In this document: piece by piece, positions 22,660 through 35,345 of the stretch | Numbering within the stretch: the stretch's first letter is position 1 | How the letters are laid out: the number at the start of each line of letters is the position of its first letter | DNA from: Liriodendron chinense | Lineage: Eukaryota > Streptophyta > Magnoliopsida > Magnoliales > Magnoliaceae | DNA length: 64,000 nucleotides | Assembly: GCA_003013855.2 (NCBI GenBank) | Contig: ML058407.1 | Location: 3,720,001 to 3,784,000 of the forward strand | Direction: 5' to 3' | Translations under genes and position numbers: made by a program | The notes under the pieces: generated by a model | Databases searched by the model: none | What the model was told of the DNA's origin: nothing | Seen by the model: the letters and a program-made list of their open reading frames with translations, nothing else

Positions 22660-24380
22660 ATGCACATGTCACATTTTGTTTTCAAAATGGACAAAAAAAA
22701 AAGAGAGCAGATGAATGACAAACCACTTAACCAAGATACAAGAAGACGGGGTCACTATGCAACCATTGCGCCCAAAAGTCAGCTTCGACCTGGTCCACTG
22801 CCCTACAAAGTCACCACATACACACCAAAGCATTATCCAAACCCATGCGCAAGCAATAATGTCCAACTAAGGAGATAATCCTCCCACTCCTTCAGACTCA
22901 CCAAGGCTTCAGATCTCCTAACCTGCCATCGCACCCTCGGTGGCTAATCTAGCCCATAACATGAATAGGCTAGAATCCTTGATGGCATGTCTTCTCCAGG
23001 TTAGGATCGTACAGTCCATCCATAGTGCACAACATCCTAATGTCTATATGGGGCTGTTTGACCCAACCGATAATCAATTCCAACTTGTTCCCCCTAACGG
23101 GAGATGGGTTCACTTTCAATATCCCTCGGTCATAGTAGCTCAAACTCCAACACATCCTCCTCCTAACAGGAATCAATGATAGGTGCTAGTAGAGAACCAA
23201 TTTCCAGTCCACTTACCTCCCCTTAACGAGAGCCAACCAACGCTTTCAGCTGGTGCATTCCAGTCAATTTTAGTCCAGTTAATTTCAACAACCTCCCCCT
23301 CATGGGAGTTCCTTTTAATTTCAATCCAATCAACCTCAACATTTACACTCTAGTTAACCAAAACTTCCACCCTCCATTGATGTATTTCATAGTGGCCATC
23401 CTCCCCTGAAAACTAGGGTTTCTTCCCAACCTCCCCATCTGATGGTTCTTTTCGAACAGAATCCCCCCACCAAGACCATAGAAATGTCTAAGAAATCAAC
23501 TATTACGAAGAAGAGACAAACCGAGCTCCACAAGGGGCACATCTTCCTCCTGCTTAACTATTTGAAATCGATCGACTCCAAGATCATTTCGAGAACCAGC
23601 TTAGGCCATGAGAAATGTTCTGCAGAAATAACATAGAGTGGAGCTCCCATCCATAAAATTCAGGGACTTTTATCCCTTCCCAGATGCTAGGGTGCCTATC
23701 AACTTCGAAGTACCCAAGTTCCAACGTTATGAAGGCACAAGGTGCCCTACTGCACATTTGAAAGCCTTCTGTAGTGAGCTAGACACTCTGGTAGGAGATG
23801 ATCGAGCATTGATCCAATTGTTTAAAAAATGCTCAAGGGGAGATTCACTAGATTGGTACACATCGCTTGACTATCACAAGATCAGAACCTAGGAACAGTT
23901 GTCCCAGGCATTTATAGATTTTTTTGCGTACAATCTAAATGTAGTGCCTTGAAGGGTAGATTTGGTTTTCTTTAGCCAAAGAAGCGACGGGACATTGTCC
24001 ATATACGTTGGGTGATGGAGAGCCATGGCCGAGTGGATGAAAACACCCATCAATAAAGAGGTATAAATCTCCACGATTGTCCATTCGGCCAGTCCGAATA
24101 TATCAGGGTATCTAATTTCGTACCCGTATGTCAATTTGACTTAGCTAATTCATGAAAAGGAGCCCGTGGAAGCCAGAATAAGGGCCGACACAATCGCACC
24201 ATGGCCCCACCAATCCGCCTCTACATAGAACATGAAGCTTAAAGAAAAGGCAGGCGACTAGGGAGTCAGAAACTGAAAAATAACTATCCCTCCCTCGACA
24301 GAAACTAACAATGTCATTGCTTCGATGCAAAGGGAACAAATCGTCCCTCAACAAGGACAACAACAACAACAACCATAACA
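22660..24380 (+). pseudogene. Ty3/gypsy gag remnant
   Basis: The recognisable part is 23638-23892, where INFEVPKFQRYEGTRCPTAH and GDSLDWYTSLDYHKIRT follow the usual gypsy gag pattern (capsid domain ending in R-W-Y-x-x-L). The gag pattern continues past a stop at 23890 (EQLSQAFIDFFAYN) with several stops to about 24380. Upstream open stretches from 22660 are Pro/Asn-rich and poorly conserved. No flanking LTR could be assigned. Confidence 0.7.
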
Positions 24381-25552
24381 GTAGCAGTTCAGGTGGAACC
24401 TATGATACTCAAACTAGAATAGGCAGGTGGGTGTGGTACAGGCACTTAGGTGGCAGTTCACTCCTCTACCCTATCATACACTGACATTTTAGCTACACTA
24501 GTCTAGAGGCAACTCCTAACACCTTTCTAACCTAGGCCTCTACCAAACCTACTTCCCCTGAATTATAATGAGAGTGAGTCTTGTGTATTCCACCAAGGAT
24601 GAGGTCACACCACGGAAAGTTGTTTCTCTTTAAAATGCACGGTCCAAAATTTATTAACCAAAAGAAAATCACAATTTGCGACCCCTGAAATGGCTGCCAA
24701 TAATAATAACAACATACTCTATAATCCTTTACCGCAACATCAAGCAAGCCCTAATACATCAAGCACCCCTACCGTCAATGCATCCAAGGAGACTACCTCC
24801 CCCACATCTTTTAAGTAGGCTTGACCCCGAGTTATGACCAAGAATTTCCCCCTCTCATTCTACAAGGGGCATCACTCCCACCTTCATTGGTTAGAGGTCC
24901 CTGAACCGACCAGTCATCCTACCTACAATATGCAATAAACATGGGACCAACCTCTAGTCTTACCAGGAAGACCCCCAACATCCATCCCAGTTAACAATCA
25001 CAACTAGTCCTACGCCCACCAGCCAGTGGTCCTCACGGGAAGGGTTCCAAAACCTTCTCCCAATACCAGTCAGATCTAATACCATCCACCAGTCTTTGTA
25101 CAAGGAGGACACCCCTTCCCATTCTGTATGCCACATAAACTCACTAGGTTCAGTGAGATGATTCATGCATAAGAGGGCTCTCCTGCACAACCTCTTATGC
25201 TCCTAGGGGCACATCTGAGCCTTAGTCAAATCACACGACTCCCATCTCTTGTCCACCACTGCCCATAGAACCACAACCTCCTTTGATCCTTCGGGGAAGG
25301 TCAGTACTAGTCTTTGGTAACAAGGCAATCTTTTGACATTGTCCAAAGTGCTATGAATTGGAAAACATGAACCTGAATGGGCGATGCATCCAGAGAGATA
25401 TGCCTAGAGGAGATCGAAAAGGATCAGGGTTGGCTTCCAAAGCCTAAGCCACATACGATGTAGCGACCCAACTCAAAACCATCACAGCCCAAATATCCAT
25501 TTAGGAACTCCTTAATACATCACAAACAAGCCAAGAGATCTTTGTCAAGACT

Positions 25553-26100
25553 TTGAACGATGCACATCTCTTGAGAAGCACCACCCAAAATGGTAGCACA
25601 TATGAGAGGACAACTCCTCACACCCCGAGCCATCACTTTTTAGACGACGAACTGCCAGCAAAAGGTTGTGACAATGAGAGATCATTAAATATAATTGTGT
25701 GTCACAAAGATGGAAGTATCCTACTTGTACTCATCGACAATAGTTCAAGCTTGAAAGTTTTCCCACTTTGGACTGTCACATATCTAGGACTGGAATCGTC
25801 TATGTCCAGGTCAAGCAACATGAATGTGAGAGCATTTGATAACTCTTGAAGGCAGGCATAGAAAGAGATTGACATTGAGCTACAGATTGGCCCAAACAAA
25901 TCCGTAATAACTTTTCAAGTCTTGGACATTCCTTCTTCAATTTCCTCCTCGGACGGCCCTATCTACACAAAGTAGGGGCCATATCATTAACTCTCCACTA
26001 GAGAGTTAAGTCATCCTTGGAAAAAAAGATGCTCTCCATCCTAACAGATCCCGAAAAACTTTTTCCCATTGAAGCAGTCCATAAGAGGAGACTAATATCC
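25553..26100 (+). pseudogene. Ty3/gypsy aspartic protease remnant
   Basis: The segment LLVLIDNSSSLKVFPLWTV is the retropepsin active site, with DNSSS where the family has D-T/N-G-S-S. It is followed by VRAFDNS and, past a stop at 25846, IELQIGPNKS and FQVLDIPSS, the normal order of a plant gypsy protease. Stops are frequent. It belongs to the same element remnant as the gag at 23.6 kb. Confidence 0.72.
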
Positions 26101-27109
26101 TAGTCATTGACATATGGCACCCAAAGAGAGACAACCCCTACCACATCTTTTAACTTGAAGCGGTGAATCATGTCCTGGTGGTATGTCTTCTCAATTCAAA
26201 CTACATTTTCACTCCAACCGAGCACTAAATCTTAAACTACCAGCTTAAACATTAAGATACTACCAAGGTGATTAAGGTTCGAGAAGAGTAGGAAAGACAG
26301 GACTGGGATATGAATCTTCTTTAGAGGATAAACCAGATGAGCTGGATCCCAAGAGGAGATGGAAAGGCCAAGAAATGGGTTGCCCCGTTCCCTTCACACC
26401 AGTACAATTCATCAGCACCAGAATTGTCCATTCAGACCAAAATCCACATTCTAGTCCACCATGTTACAACCACAATCTCACTCTCATAGAGTTGCCCAAG
26501 GAATATTTGGACAAGGGACAGGAGTTGCACTATCTTAATTGGATAACCATAATGGTCCCACCAGAGCTACAACAACACAAAGAGCTCCGTGACACTGAGA
26601 ATTTATTTGTAACATTCATTATAACAGATTCTCCTTAACGGCAAATGGCTTCACTTGCTCCAGATTAGGCTTTAATTTCTCCCTCTCAGTTGGGGGGTGC
26701 TTCTACTTCGGGTAAGAAGTATCAAATTTTGTTTAACTTAATAATAATTGATATGCTATTCATGGCATTTTTATAGGGCCTTCTAAACCACATCAAAGAT
26801 GTGTGCGAGGTTGCACACGCCTTGAGAGCATCTGGAGCGCTCCTCCCAGATGCTCCAAAGATATGTGTTCCATCCAACGGTGAGGACAAGGGCAGTTCCT
26901 AGGCACAGCAATTAGAAAACCAAGATTTCTCTCTCTTAAGTATATGGAATGGATAAAGAGTCCTTATGAGGAGAAAGAGAGAGTTTGACAGTTAGTTTAG
27001 GTAACTTTATAATTAGTTAGGTTTATATTGAATAATAAAAATATTTACTCGCATCCTTCCTAAATGTGTCGCAAGAGAAGTTTAATGTCAATCCTAACAT
27101 GAAACATTG
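26101..27109. other. Tail of the gypsy remnant and non-coding DNA
   Basis: No reverse transcriptase or integrase follows the protease. Weak gypsy-like wording fades out by about 26640, and nothing is recognised from there to 27109. Confidence 0.4.
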
Positions 27110-27933
27110 TGTTTTGTTCGTTTGGATCAAGCGCAGGGCTGCGATGTAGTAATAACTCAGTGAGATAGAGGTTGATCCACAGGGAATTAGGGTAAACAAT
27201 CTAAACTATTCTAATAACTTTAATCTTAGAAGTTTTAAAATTTCAAGTTTAAAAACTAGAACTAAATAGAAAACTAATTAGAGGAAAATCTGAGATTTAA
27301 AGAGAAACTAGGGCTTTAAGGATCCACTTGTAGTAGTCCAATGCTAATTTATTCATCCAAGCACAACACAATTAGAATTAAAGTTCTAATTCTCATCTAA
27401 TTGGAATATATTTCATTCAACACAAACAGTCCCACTTAAATTTGGAAAATCAGATTTCTAGTTCTAAGGAAGCATGTAGAATTCAAACTTATAGCCTTTA
27501 GAGTAACAGCCATATCAAGAGATTGTGGCATACTCTAGGGTTACTACAATTCAAATTTAATTAAACCATAATGATAATCTCAGAGAATTACAAGGAACTC
27601 ATGTCCGAAGTACATGAACTCTTATAAAACTTCTAAAAATAGCAGCTTTATTCAAACTAGAACTTAAACATCTAAACTTGAAGTAAGAGTACTTAAAATA
27701 AACGAATTAAACATTAAAACTAACTACAAGCTTCACCTCTTAGCCCTAGCTAAGAGGTTCTAGCCGAGCACTGTCATCCTACAACTAGAATAAAAAGAAA
27801 AACTACTTGAAAGTATAAAAAAAACTATAAAAACCCTAGTTGGAGGAGTTGCGAATACTCCACAACGATCCTCTCTACCTCTAGCGACTTCAATGTCCTT
27901 CAATGATGCTTTAGGAAGAGTGTGGAGGTGTCC

Positions 27934-27944
27934 TTCTATAGCAA
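27934..27944 (-). promoter_or_regulatory. TATA-like box of the Athila solo LTR
   Basis: The minus strand reads CTATAGAAGGA, at the place of CTATAAAAGG in the two related LTRs. Confidence 0.5.
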
Positions 27945-27998
27945 AATTCACCCACCGCCTCAAATTGCGTAAGAATTTACGCACTTATGTCGGTTATC

Positions 27999-28156
27999 GG
28001 GTGCTCGACGAGTGTTGGTCGGGCACCTGACCATGCCACAAAACAGTCCAGCGAGTTTGGTGATTTTTCTTTGAATTTTGGGCACTCGAAACCTCTTAAT
28101 CAGGTGCTCGATAGGTCATCGGGTGCCCAACCAGTTCTGGTCGGGCACCCAGCCAT
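27999..28156. promoter_or_regulatory. Palindrome cluster TCGGGTGCCCGA in the solo LTR
   Basis: Six imperfect copies (near 27999, 28020, 28080, 28100, 28119 and 28141) lie about 60 bp upstream, in LTR orientation, of the TATA box. The wording resembles the cluster in the copia-like TR-GAG LTRs. Confidence 0.72.
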
Positions 28157-28944
28157 GTTCAGAAAATGTCTACCAAGAAACATAAATTTTGTGAATTTCG
28201 AGCCCTCAAAAAGTGATGGTCTAGGGCCTAAAGGCTAAAATTATAATTTTTCTGTTCTGCAAGGTCATCTGCTGAACTTTCTACATTTTACTTTTCTAGT
28301 CCTACAGCTCTACAATTTGACTTTTCTGGCCATATTCGGTCCTCAACTTGATTCCTTTAAGGCTTTTTCTACACTTCTTTGGCTCATCAAAGCTTGGTCT
28401 TCTAGTCACTCCAAATCCTTCAAATTAACATTAAATCCATGTTATCTCTCTCTCTTACCTACAAACACAAAAATAAGCATAAGTCCTTATCTTGTAGAAC
28501 AGATATGCAATTCTATGAATTAGGGTTCAGATATGCACAATTCATGGCTCAACATGTTTTAAGAAAAATTAAATAAAAATGGAAGGGTTACAAATCCACC
28601 TTAAAAGTCAAATACTGATGACGCTAAGAGCACTGCCCACTGACCGTCGATAAGAAAGAGTGGAATTGGCTAGTTGACTTTTAGGATGGTGAAGTGGGGA
28701 AGGTACAAAATAATTTTAATTTTATATTATTATATTTATATTATAAGTATTTTTAAAATTTTTATCCCTCGCCTTCTAGATGAGCGAGGAGAAAAATAAA
28801 CAAAACTACACGGTCTAGAGGCTTCCCCACACCACCCACACGAAAAGCTTCGCAAGGAATCTCCACGAGATTAACATGGATATATTTAAAATTGTTATTT
28901 TGTTGTATTCACATGAGCTCTAATTTATTGTTGTTTCTTACTAA

Positions 28945-29460
28945 TAGATAAAAAGCTCCATCGGCCAAGTAGAGATGTTCAGAGTAACACATCTCATAAA
29001 GGACAAAAATTTTGTAGATAGGGATGCAGAGGAGTTGTTTGTAAGCATATGTTCAAAAGGAAAGACTTGAGTTTATATTTTTGCCTAAACATGCTATTAT
29101 TAAATTTTTTAAATTAATTATAGCGTGCAATGTAAGAGAACCAAACCCAGCAGCCAAAGAACTCCCAAAATAGCACAGTTAGGAATATATCTTCTCCCAT
29201 GTAATGGGAGAAGATGGTCATGGTTGCATGAGGATGATGGGGTTGGGAGTCACTCCTTCCACATCATGAGGCCCTCAACCCAACCATTGTGACTCTAAGA
29301 GAAGGTTGCCCATGTAGAATGGGAGGCTGTTGAGGCACGTCAAGAGGCCACCTTGGCGAATCAGAGGGTCACCCAGCTTCAGGCGAACTTTGAAGCATTT
29401 GTGCAATTCATGGGTCGACAGATCGATAGTCCTGTGAACATGGATAATATATTATGTGGT
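28945..29460 (+). pseudogene. CACTA (En/Spm) transposase-like remnant
   Basis: A short frame reading SSIGQVEMFRVTHLIKDKNF followed by VDRDAEELF resembles the C-terminal domain of the plant Ptta/En/Spm transposase family (ELF-x-x-TH ... FVD-x-x-AE). A second open piece near 29300-29450 is a Gln/Ala/Glu-rich helix-like stretch, common after that domain. No terminal CACTA repeats were found, so the assignment is tentative. Confidence 0.42.
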
Positions 29461-29470
29461 ACAAAGGTAG

Positions 29471-29900
29471 TGACTTACTATTTCACATTTCCATTAAATT
29501 GAGAATCATATTGCTTGTATTTTCTTATTAATATTTAATTAATCAAAGTAACACTATTTTATAGGCTACACTTATAGACACTCCTCAAGGACTTGATGAC
29601 AGCTATTTAAACAACAAAATGTTTTTTAATAGATAAGGGGAAGTAGTATTCCAAAGACTAACTTAATGAACTAAAAGATGAAACATTCATCATCTTATTC
29701 ATTGCAAAAAGGGTTCTTTCACATTCCATAGATACATCCCTTGATTCTAGAATATAATACAATGATACAAGAAATGGAATGCCAAAACTATATTCCAGTA
29801 GCATTTTGCCTTTGTTTGGGATCTGCCAGAGTGGTAAAGGGTTGTGCGGTTTCTGTGTGGCAGAAATGCTATATGGACACTTCTTAAGACTTTCTCAAGC
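29471..29900. other. Non-coding stretch, no gene seen
   Basis: AT-rich DNA with no recognisable domain. Confidence 0.4.
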
Positions 29901-29929
29901 TCATTTGGGAGATAACACGAGCCAGTATT

Positions 29930-30529
29930 GCTAGGCTTTGTACCTATGCATCTTTAAATGAAACACACAGACAGGGGTTAGGCTCATTACACGGCCACGT
30001 AACGGACTCAAGATCATTACACGGGCCATGTAAGGCACTAAAACCATCCTAAATCTTAATAAAACTCCTTGATTCGTCAAAATCCTTTCATAATCCATCA
30101 TTCCTTCCAATTTTGAGGATTGCACCAAGTGCAATTAACTCAGAAAGGAGAAGATGAGCCTTCTCTTCATAGCTCTGAACTCTAGAGCTTTTAGAAGACA
30201 TCTGGAGCTCTGGAGAACCAAGAAATGTCAAATGAGGACCCTAGGGGGGTATTTATAGGCTTTCACACGTGTGGAGGTCGGTGGGTTGCGTAATGGAGGC
30301 ACTGACGAACCAGAATCCACGTAGCCACAAGCACTTGCTAACAAAACTCAACCCGTATAATGTTATTGAGCATTAGACGGTCATGTAATAGATATACCCG
30401 TTATGCGGTCGTGTAATGAACTTACGCGGCTGATTATGGCCTCTGGGCCTCTTTTTTCTTCTTTCTTTTTCATCTTCTCTACTGATTTCTTCTCTTTCCT
30501 TTCCTTCCATCTGCTTTCTTGACTCAACA
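29930..30529 (-). repeat. End of a Tat-like LTR (left border uncertain)
   Basis: On the minus strand an LTR start, TGTTGAGTCAAG, lies at 30529, directly preceded by the purine tract TTGAGGGGGCATT (30530-30545). Pairs of TTACACGGCCACGTAA-like words occur at 29980-30030 and 30370-30430. The wording after the tract resembles that after the Tat polypurine tract at 32509. The low-coordinate end of the LTR could not be fixed. Confidence 0.55.
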
Positions 30530-31420
30530 AATGCCCCCTCAATCTTCTTTTGAGGAGAATTCGAGTCAAAAGAGATCAAGTATCTCACAAAATGCAACTC
30601 TTTATTGATGTTGTTAGTCCGTTACGTGACTGTTAGCTCGCCTCAAGTGCAAGGCTACAATGTAGTAATAATCTCAGTAAGACGGAGGTCGATCCACAGG
30701 GAATTAGGTAAACCAATTCTAATTATTTCAGCAACTTCAAATTCAATTGATTAAAGGATTCAAATTCGAAAAATAACTTAAAACAGTAACTTCTAAAAAT
30801 CTGTAATTAAACGGAACTAAGGCCTCAATGATCCACTTGTAGTAGCCCCATGTGAATTCATTCATCCAAGCATAAACTCAACTAGAATTGAAGTTCTATC
30901 TCTTTTCTAGTTGGAAGATTCAACATTCAAACACAAACAATCTCTACTTAAATCAGAATTTGAGATTCTAGTTTTAATGAAGCATATAGGATTCGAATAT
31001 ATAGCCTTCAAAGTAACAACCATGCCAATGGACTATGGTATGCTCAGGGATTACTATAATTCGAACCTAATCAATCCAAACATGATAATCTCAGAGAATT
31101 TCTAGGAACCCATGTCCGAAGCACATGAACTCTCATAAAACATCCAAAAATACCAACTTTTATTCAAACTAGAACTCAAAATCCAAATTTAAATAAAGTA
31201 CTTGAATCAAATGAATTCAACATAATAACTACCCATAAGCTTCACCTCTTAACCTTAGCTAAGAGGTTCTAGTCGAGCATTATCATGCTGGAAATAATGA
31301 AAAACTAACTAAAAGCAAGAAAAACCAAATTCGGGAGAGTTGTAGACACTCCATGACGATTCTCTTCACCTCCCACGAAGTCCTTGATCTTCTATGATAT
31401 GTTAAGAAGGATGTAGAGGT

Positions 31421-31432
31421 CCCCTTTTATAG
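31421..31432 (-). promoter_or_regulatory. TATA box of the split Athila LTR
   Basis: The minus strand reads CTATAAAAGGGG. The nested Tat-like element begins at 31439, only a few bases upstream of this box in LTR orientation, separating it from its palindrome cluster. Confidence 0.7.
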
Positions 31433-31438
31433 CACGAA

Positions 31439-32508
31439 TGTTAACGCCAAAAATTGACTAACAGATGTTGGTCAGAGACCAACTTTGATTCTTCGTCGTC
31501 TGACCTCCAATCGGAGATGAATGGTGTAGATTGGGGAACCTGCAATCACCAAGAAAGGTTAGGACCACCGCTGGTTGGCCCGGCTTATGGCCCTCCGATG
31601 GCAAAGTTAGTACGGGTACTGTGATAATAAGATGAAGTGTCAAATGTAGGCTTAGAGATTGTGTACCTTTATCATCTGTGAGGTCATCTATTTATGCAGA
31701 TCCGGGTGATCCAGTCTGTTATGCAAGCTGTTAAGATTAGTACTGATTTCAGGGGATAAGGCACTTATCCTATTAATCCTTAGATAAGGGGATAGCCTAA
31801 CCACTTTACACGTCTAACTGATTACGTCTCTTGATGGGGATCCCTTAAGACACGGAGCCGTAGACGGAGATAAGCCCAAAATCGGCTATACGTGCTGCTG
31901 GTACTATAGGCTAAGGGATGTCATCGCTGATCATCAGTAGTTAAAGCTGCTGGCACGTCGGAAGATGCTCGCGAGACAAGCTGCTCGCATTATAGGCTGC
32001 TCACATACCAGAGATCAAAGAGCAAAGACCAGAGACCAAAGATCAAAGAGCAGAGACCAGAGATCAGAGACCAGAGACCAGAGACCAAGGCTGCTCGCAT
32101 GACCAGAGACAAGAGACCAGAGACCAGGGCTGCTCGCATGACCAGAGATCAGAGACCAGAGTTGCTCGCATGACCAGAGACCAGAGACCAGAGACTAGGG
32201 TTGCTCGCATGTTCGGGAGTTGCTCACATGTCGGGAGTGCTCATGACGAGAGTGGTCATATGTCGGGAGTGCTCATGATGAGAGTGGCCATATTCGGGAG
32301 TGCTCATGACGAGAGTGGTCTTATGTCCGGAGTGCTCATGACGGAAGTTGCTCACGAGCCGAGCTGCTCGCATGTTGATCGGATGGCATTGCTCGGGGAT
32401 CTGAGATGAACTATAAACGGAGGAGGCTCGCTATCGAACAATCTGATAATGACTTCTCTCAATCACTTTCTGATCACATCTTTCGACGACTAACTTTATT
32501 CTACAACA
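31439..32508 (-). repeat. Tat-like LTR I (3'-most)
   Basis: 1070 bp, TGTTAACG...CTACAACA on the plus strand. It includes a variable ACCAGAG minisatellite (about 32020-32190) and GCTCATGACGAGAGTGG repeats (32240-32345). Confidence 0.92.
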
Positions 32509-32522
32509 GATGCCCCCCAAGT
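32509..32522 (-). other. Polypurine tract of the Tat-like element, copy I
   Basis: The minus strand reads AGGACTTGGGGGGCATC next to the LTR start. The copy II tract is at 38242-38254, one G shorter. Confidence 0.75.
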
Positions 32523-32740
32523 CCTTAGTGTTGAGGATCTACGCGAAGGACTTGTATGTATATGTAACCGCCTATTTTCGGAGGAGAAACCGTACATGAT
32601 TGAGCATGCATTTATAAGTGCCAGCTTTCTGCATAGAGATAGGCTGGCCTATTAATTGAGTCTTTGGCCCTGCGGTGAGCAGGTGACTTAGTCACTTCAT
32701 GCTATAATGTTTTACTCAACTCATGAAAATGAGTTGGGCT

Positions 32741-32944
32741 CAATCTGGGAGGTCTTGGCGACCATGTCCGCATAAAGATAGACTGATCTATCGATTAAGG
32801 CTTTGATTCAATCTGGGAGGTCTTGGCGACCATGTCCGCATAGAGATAGACTGATCTATCGATTAAGGCTTTGATTCAATCTGGGAGGTCTTGGCGATCA
32901 TGTCCGCATAGAGATAGACTGATCTATCGATTGAGGCTTTGATT
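32741..32944. repeat. 3 x 68-bp tandem repeat, copy I
   Basis: Units starting CAATCTGGGAGGTCTTGGCG at 32741, 32809 and 32877. The same array is at about 38473-38676 in the second internal region. Confidence 0.85.
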
Positions 32945-33189
32945 CTATCAAGGGCAGAAGATTGGCCAAGAGAATGTATGTATTCCCTTCGGGGCTATTC
33001 GGGTCCAAAAAATGGAGTAGCGACCAAGTTATAGATTCCATAGCTGAACAGCTAGAATGAGAGAGATCATCTTTATTTTAAAATGGTCCAATATTCACAT
33101 GCTTTATGAAAAATATCAGAGTAAATGTTCCATGTGCCAAGGGTGACGTAGGGGTCTTCCTCGCATGTCTTCTAGATAATATGTACTTG

Positions 33190-33720
33190 ATCGAGCAATC
33201 TCGATGACTCGATACGGGCCTTCCCAATTAAGATGCAATGACCGAGTTGCTGTTTCGATGTTTTGCCTGAGCAACAAGTTGTCGAGCTAAAAAACCCTGA
33301 ATTTGACCTTTGAATTGTGACAACGGGCTATACGTTGTTGATAAGCCACTACTCGAAGACAAGATATGTTCATTTTCTCTTCTAGGAGATCGAGGTGAAG
33401 TAATCGACTGCCACGTCCTTTTCCCATAGGTAGTGGTCTGATTATATCGATTCTCCATTGAGCGAAAGGCCAAGGACGGTCCATTTACTCAGACGGTAAA
33501 TGAGGGAATGGAGAATATCGCTGATATTTGTCACATTTCTTTGAGAATTCGATAGCATCCGCCTTCATAGTGGGGCAATAGTATCATTGTCTCATTGCTT
33601 TGTTTGCTAGAGACCGTCCTTCGGGATGATGACCGCATGCCCCCTGGTGTATTTCATCTAGAACACAGTGTGCTTCTTCTGGATGGAGACACTTTAAATA
33701 CAGTAAAGTAAAACTTTTAT
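33190..33720 (-). pseudogene. Tat integrase ends with the catalytic core deleted, copy I
   Basis: The minus strand shows the zinc-binding part (HQGACGHHPEGRSLANKA, then CDKYQRY with the last Cys of C-x2-C replaced by Tyr), then RPWPFAQWRIDI with the first core Asp. It then jumps directly to the C-terminal segment (DLLEEK, YQQRIARCHNSKVKFRVF, LNWEGPYRVIEIARS). The region with the second Asp and the Glu is absent in both internal copies. Stops and a frameshift add to the damage. Confidence 0.78.
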
Positions 33721-34003
33721 GTAACAATTTTTCATTTTGTAAGATGTACCTGGCAGCACGATAACGGATTGTCGGGCTGATTTTATCATCTGGGAGTCAT
33801 CCACTTTGGAGTAAAGGATGATGGGGTCCATCCAACAAGAAGATAAAAGTAATGTGCGAGCTGCTCTGGAGCAACATTGATTGACACTCGGCGTAGATAG
33901 ATGCTCGATAAGAACAGCTTGCGTTAGATCGGACTCAGGTGCAGAAGATAATTTTGCCAAAGAAACTGCGAGCTTGTTCTCCTATCGAGGAATATGACTT
34001 ATT

Positions 34004-34420
34004 TTATATTTGTTCAATTTGAGCGAGCAAGATGAGTACCTGAGATTTGTACGAAGCCATCCGCTCCTCCTTTGCCTCGAATTCATTGAGCACTTGATAT
34101 ACAACGAGCTGAGAGTCGTTGTGAATGAGTAGGTTCCTTATTACGTGTATATTTGCTAATTTGAGGCCGACAATTAAGGCTTCATATTCCGTTTCGTTGA
34201 GGCACGAGAGCTTTAACGCTACAACGATGGAATCCTTATGAGGGAAATGGATTCCTTTAGCATCTTCGTGAGAGAGAGAGAGAGATTGGATGATGGCTCC
34301 AAACTTAACGTGCTGAATGATTTTTCCACCCAATAAATATGCTAAGGCTTCTGGCATGCCTTTCGAGTATATGCTTTCCTGAGGCTTGGGAATCTCCTCC
34401 ACAAGCTGGACCACTTGCAA
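34004..34420 (-). pseudogene. Tat additional RNase H domain, copy I
   Basis: An open frame of 138 codons contains NETEYEALIVGLKLA and DSQLVVYQVLNEFEAKEERM. These are the hallmark segments of the second, archaeal-like RNase H found in Tat/Ogre gypsy elements between RNase H and integrase. In a working element it degrades the RNA strand during reverse transcription. The N-terminal catalytic Asp segment is not recognisable and no RT precedes it. A GA run (34263-34285) lies inside the frame. Confidence 0.75.
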
Positions 34421-34929
34421 TGGATGGAGTGGATGACCGCTAGCTGGATGATGAAGATCAGTTGGGCGGCGTTGATGGTTGCTGGCCCCACACGTGATGT
34501 AATCTTGATTCAGAACGAGCCCAGTTTGCTGAATCGTCCATGGCTGGATGGTGATGAAAATGATGATGGAAGAGTTGGACAGTTGGCCAGATGATGGTGT
34601 ACAAGTACCGGAGAACTGCAGCCATTGATTTGTTGGGGACCGTTGGACTGGACAGATGGATTACTGGCTGCACTTGGAGATGTTGATTTGGACCGTCTTC
34701 CATTAATGGACGTACATGATGTCCAACTACTGCAAGTCGTGTGAGAGCATGCTAGAATCGAACGGTCAAAAGGGTGGAATGCTTTGAAGAAGGTGAAAGA
34801 GTGGTCGAAGATCGTTGTGGGATTGCTGGTTCATTAGATCTTTGATCCACCATTGCTATATGTTGTATGACCTGGATTGACTCTGGAGGTTTCGCTGATA
34901 TGAAAACTGAAGGAATCAAAATTAGTTCC

Positions 34930-35345
34930 GTGCCTTACGCGATTTGTGATCCTCACAGTCGTTTTTCTGATCGACGGATGCCATGAGAGAGGCCGAGATG
35001 AAATTGTGATGTGTGAGGACCACGCCCTTGTTGATGCCGGTCATGCCGGAGGAGTAGAGGAGTGCGGCAGTGTCGGACTGCCCGATGGGCACTGGCAGGA
35101 ATTCAGATTACGGCCCCGAGATGAGATCTTCGAAGTAGGTGATCATATTATTGAGGATGATCGGACGGGTGTAAAGAGGGTTGGCGGTCTCGATGCATTC
35201 GAAGACGTCAGAGAGATCAGCGATGGTGATGCTATGCACATGAGATGGACGGTTGGGAAGAAGACGTGGTCCACACGAAGATGTGTTGCTTGTTTGGAGG
35301 AGCTGTTGAAGGTGGAATCCACTTTGATGGACGTTGATTGCTGGA
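34930..35345 (-). pseudogene. Captured 4CL-like AMP-binding fragment, copy I
   Basis: The minus strand encodes PVPIGQSDTAALLYSSGMTG followed by INKGVVLTHHNFISASLM, which matches the AMP-binding (P-loop) signature of 4-coumarate-CoA-ligase-like acyl-activating enzymes (SSGTTG-x-x-KGV-x-LTH-x-N). An upstream in-frame ANPLYT, a 4CL-family word, and LLPN occur in the same order as in the family. A TAA stop interrupts the frame shortly before PVPIGQ. The rest of the enzyme is absent. The fragment sits where gag-pol would be in an intact Tat element. Confidence 0.75.

Larger units (their letters stand above)
27115..28554 (-). mobile_element. Athila-family solo LTR with 5-bp duplication TGTTT
   Basis: On the minus strand it starts TGTTGAGCCATGAATTGTGC at 28554. 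It matches the LTRs at 30631-43594 and 49383-50940 (shared words GATCCACAGGGAATTAGG, GATCCACTTGTAGTAG, CTAGCTAAGAGGTTCTAG). The 5-mers on both sides are TGTTT (27110-27114, 28555-28559) and no polypurine tract or primer site adjoins, so it is a solo LTR left by recombination. Confidence 0.88.
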
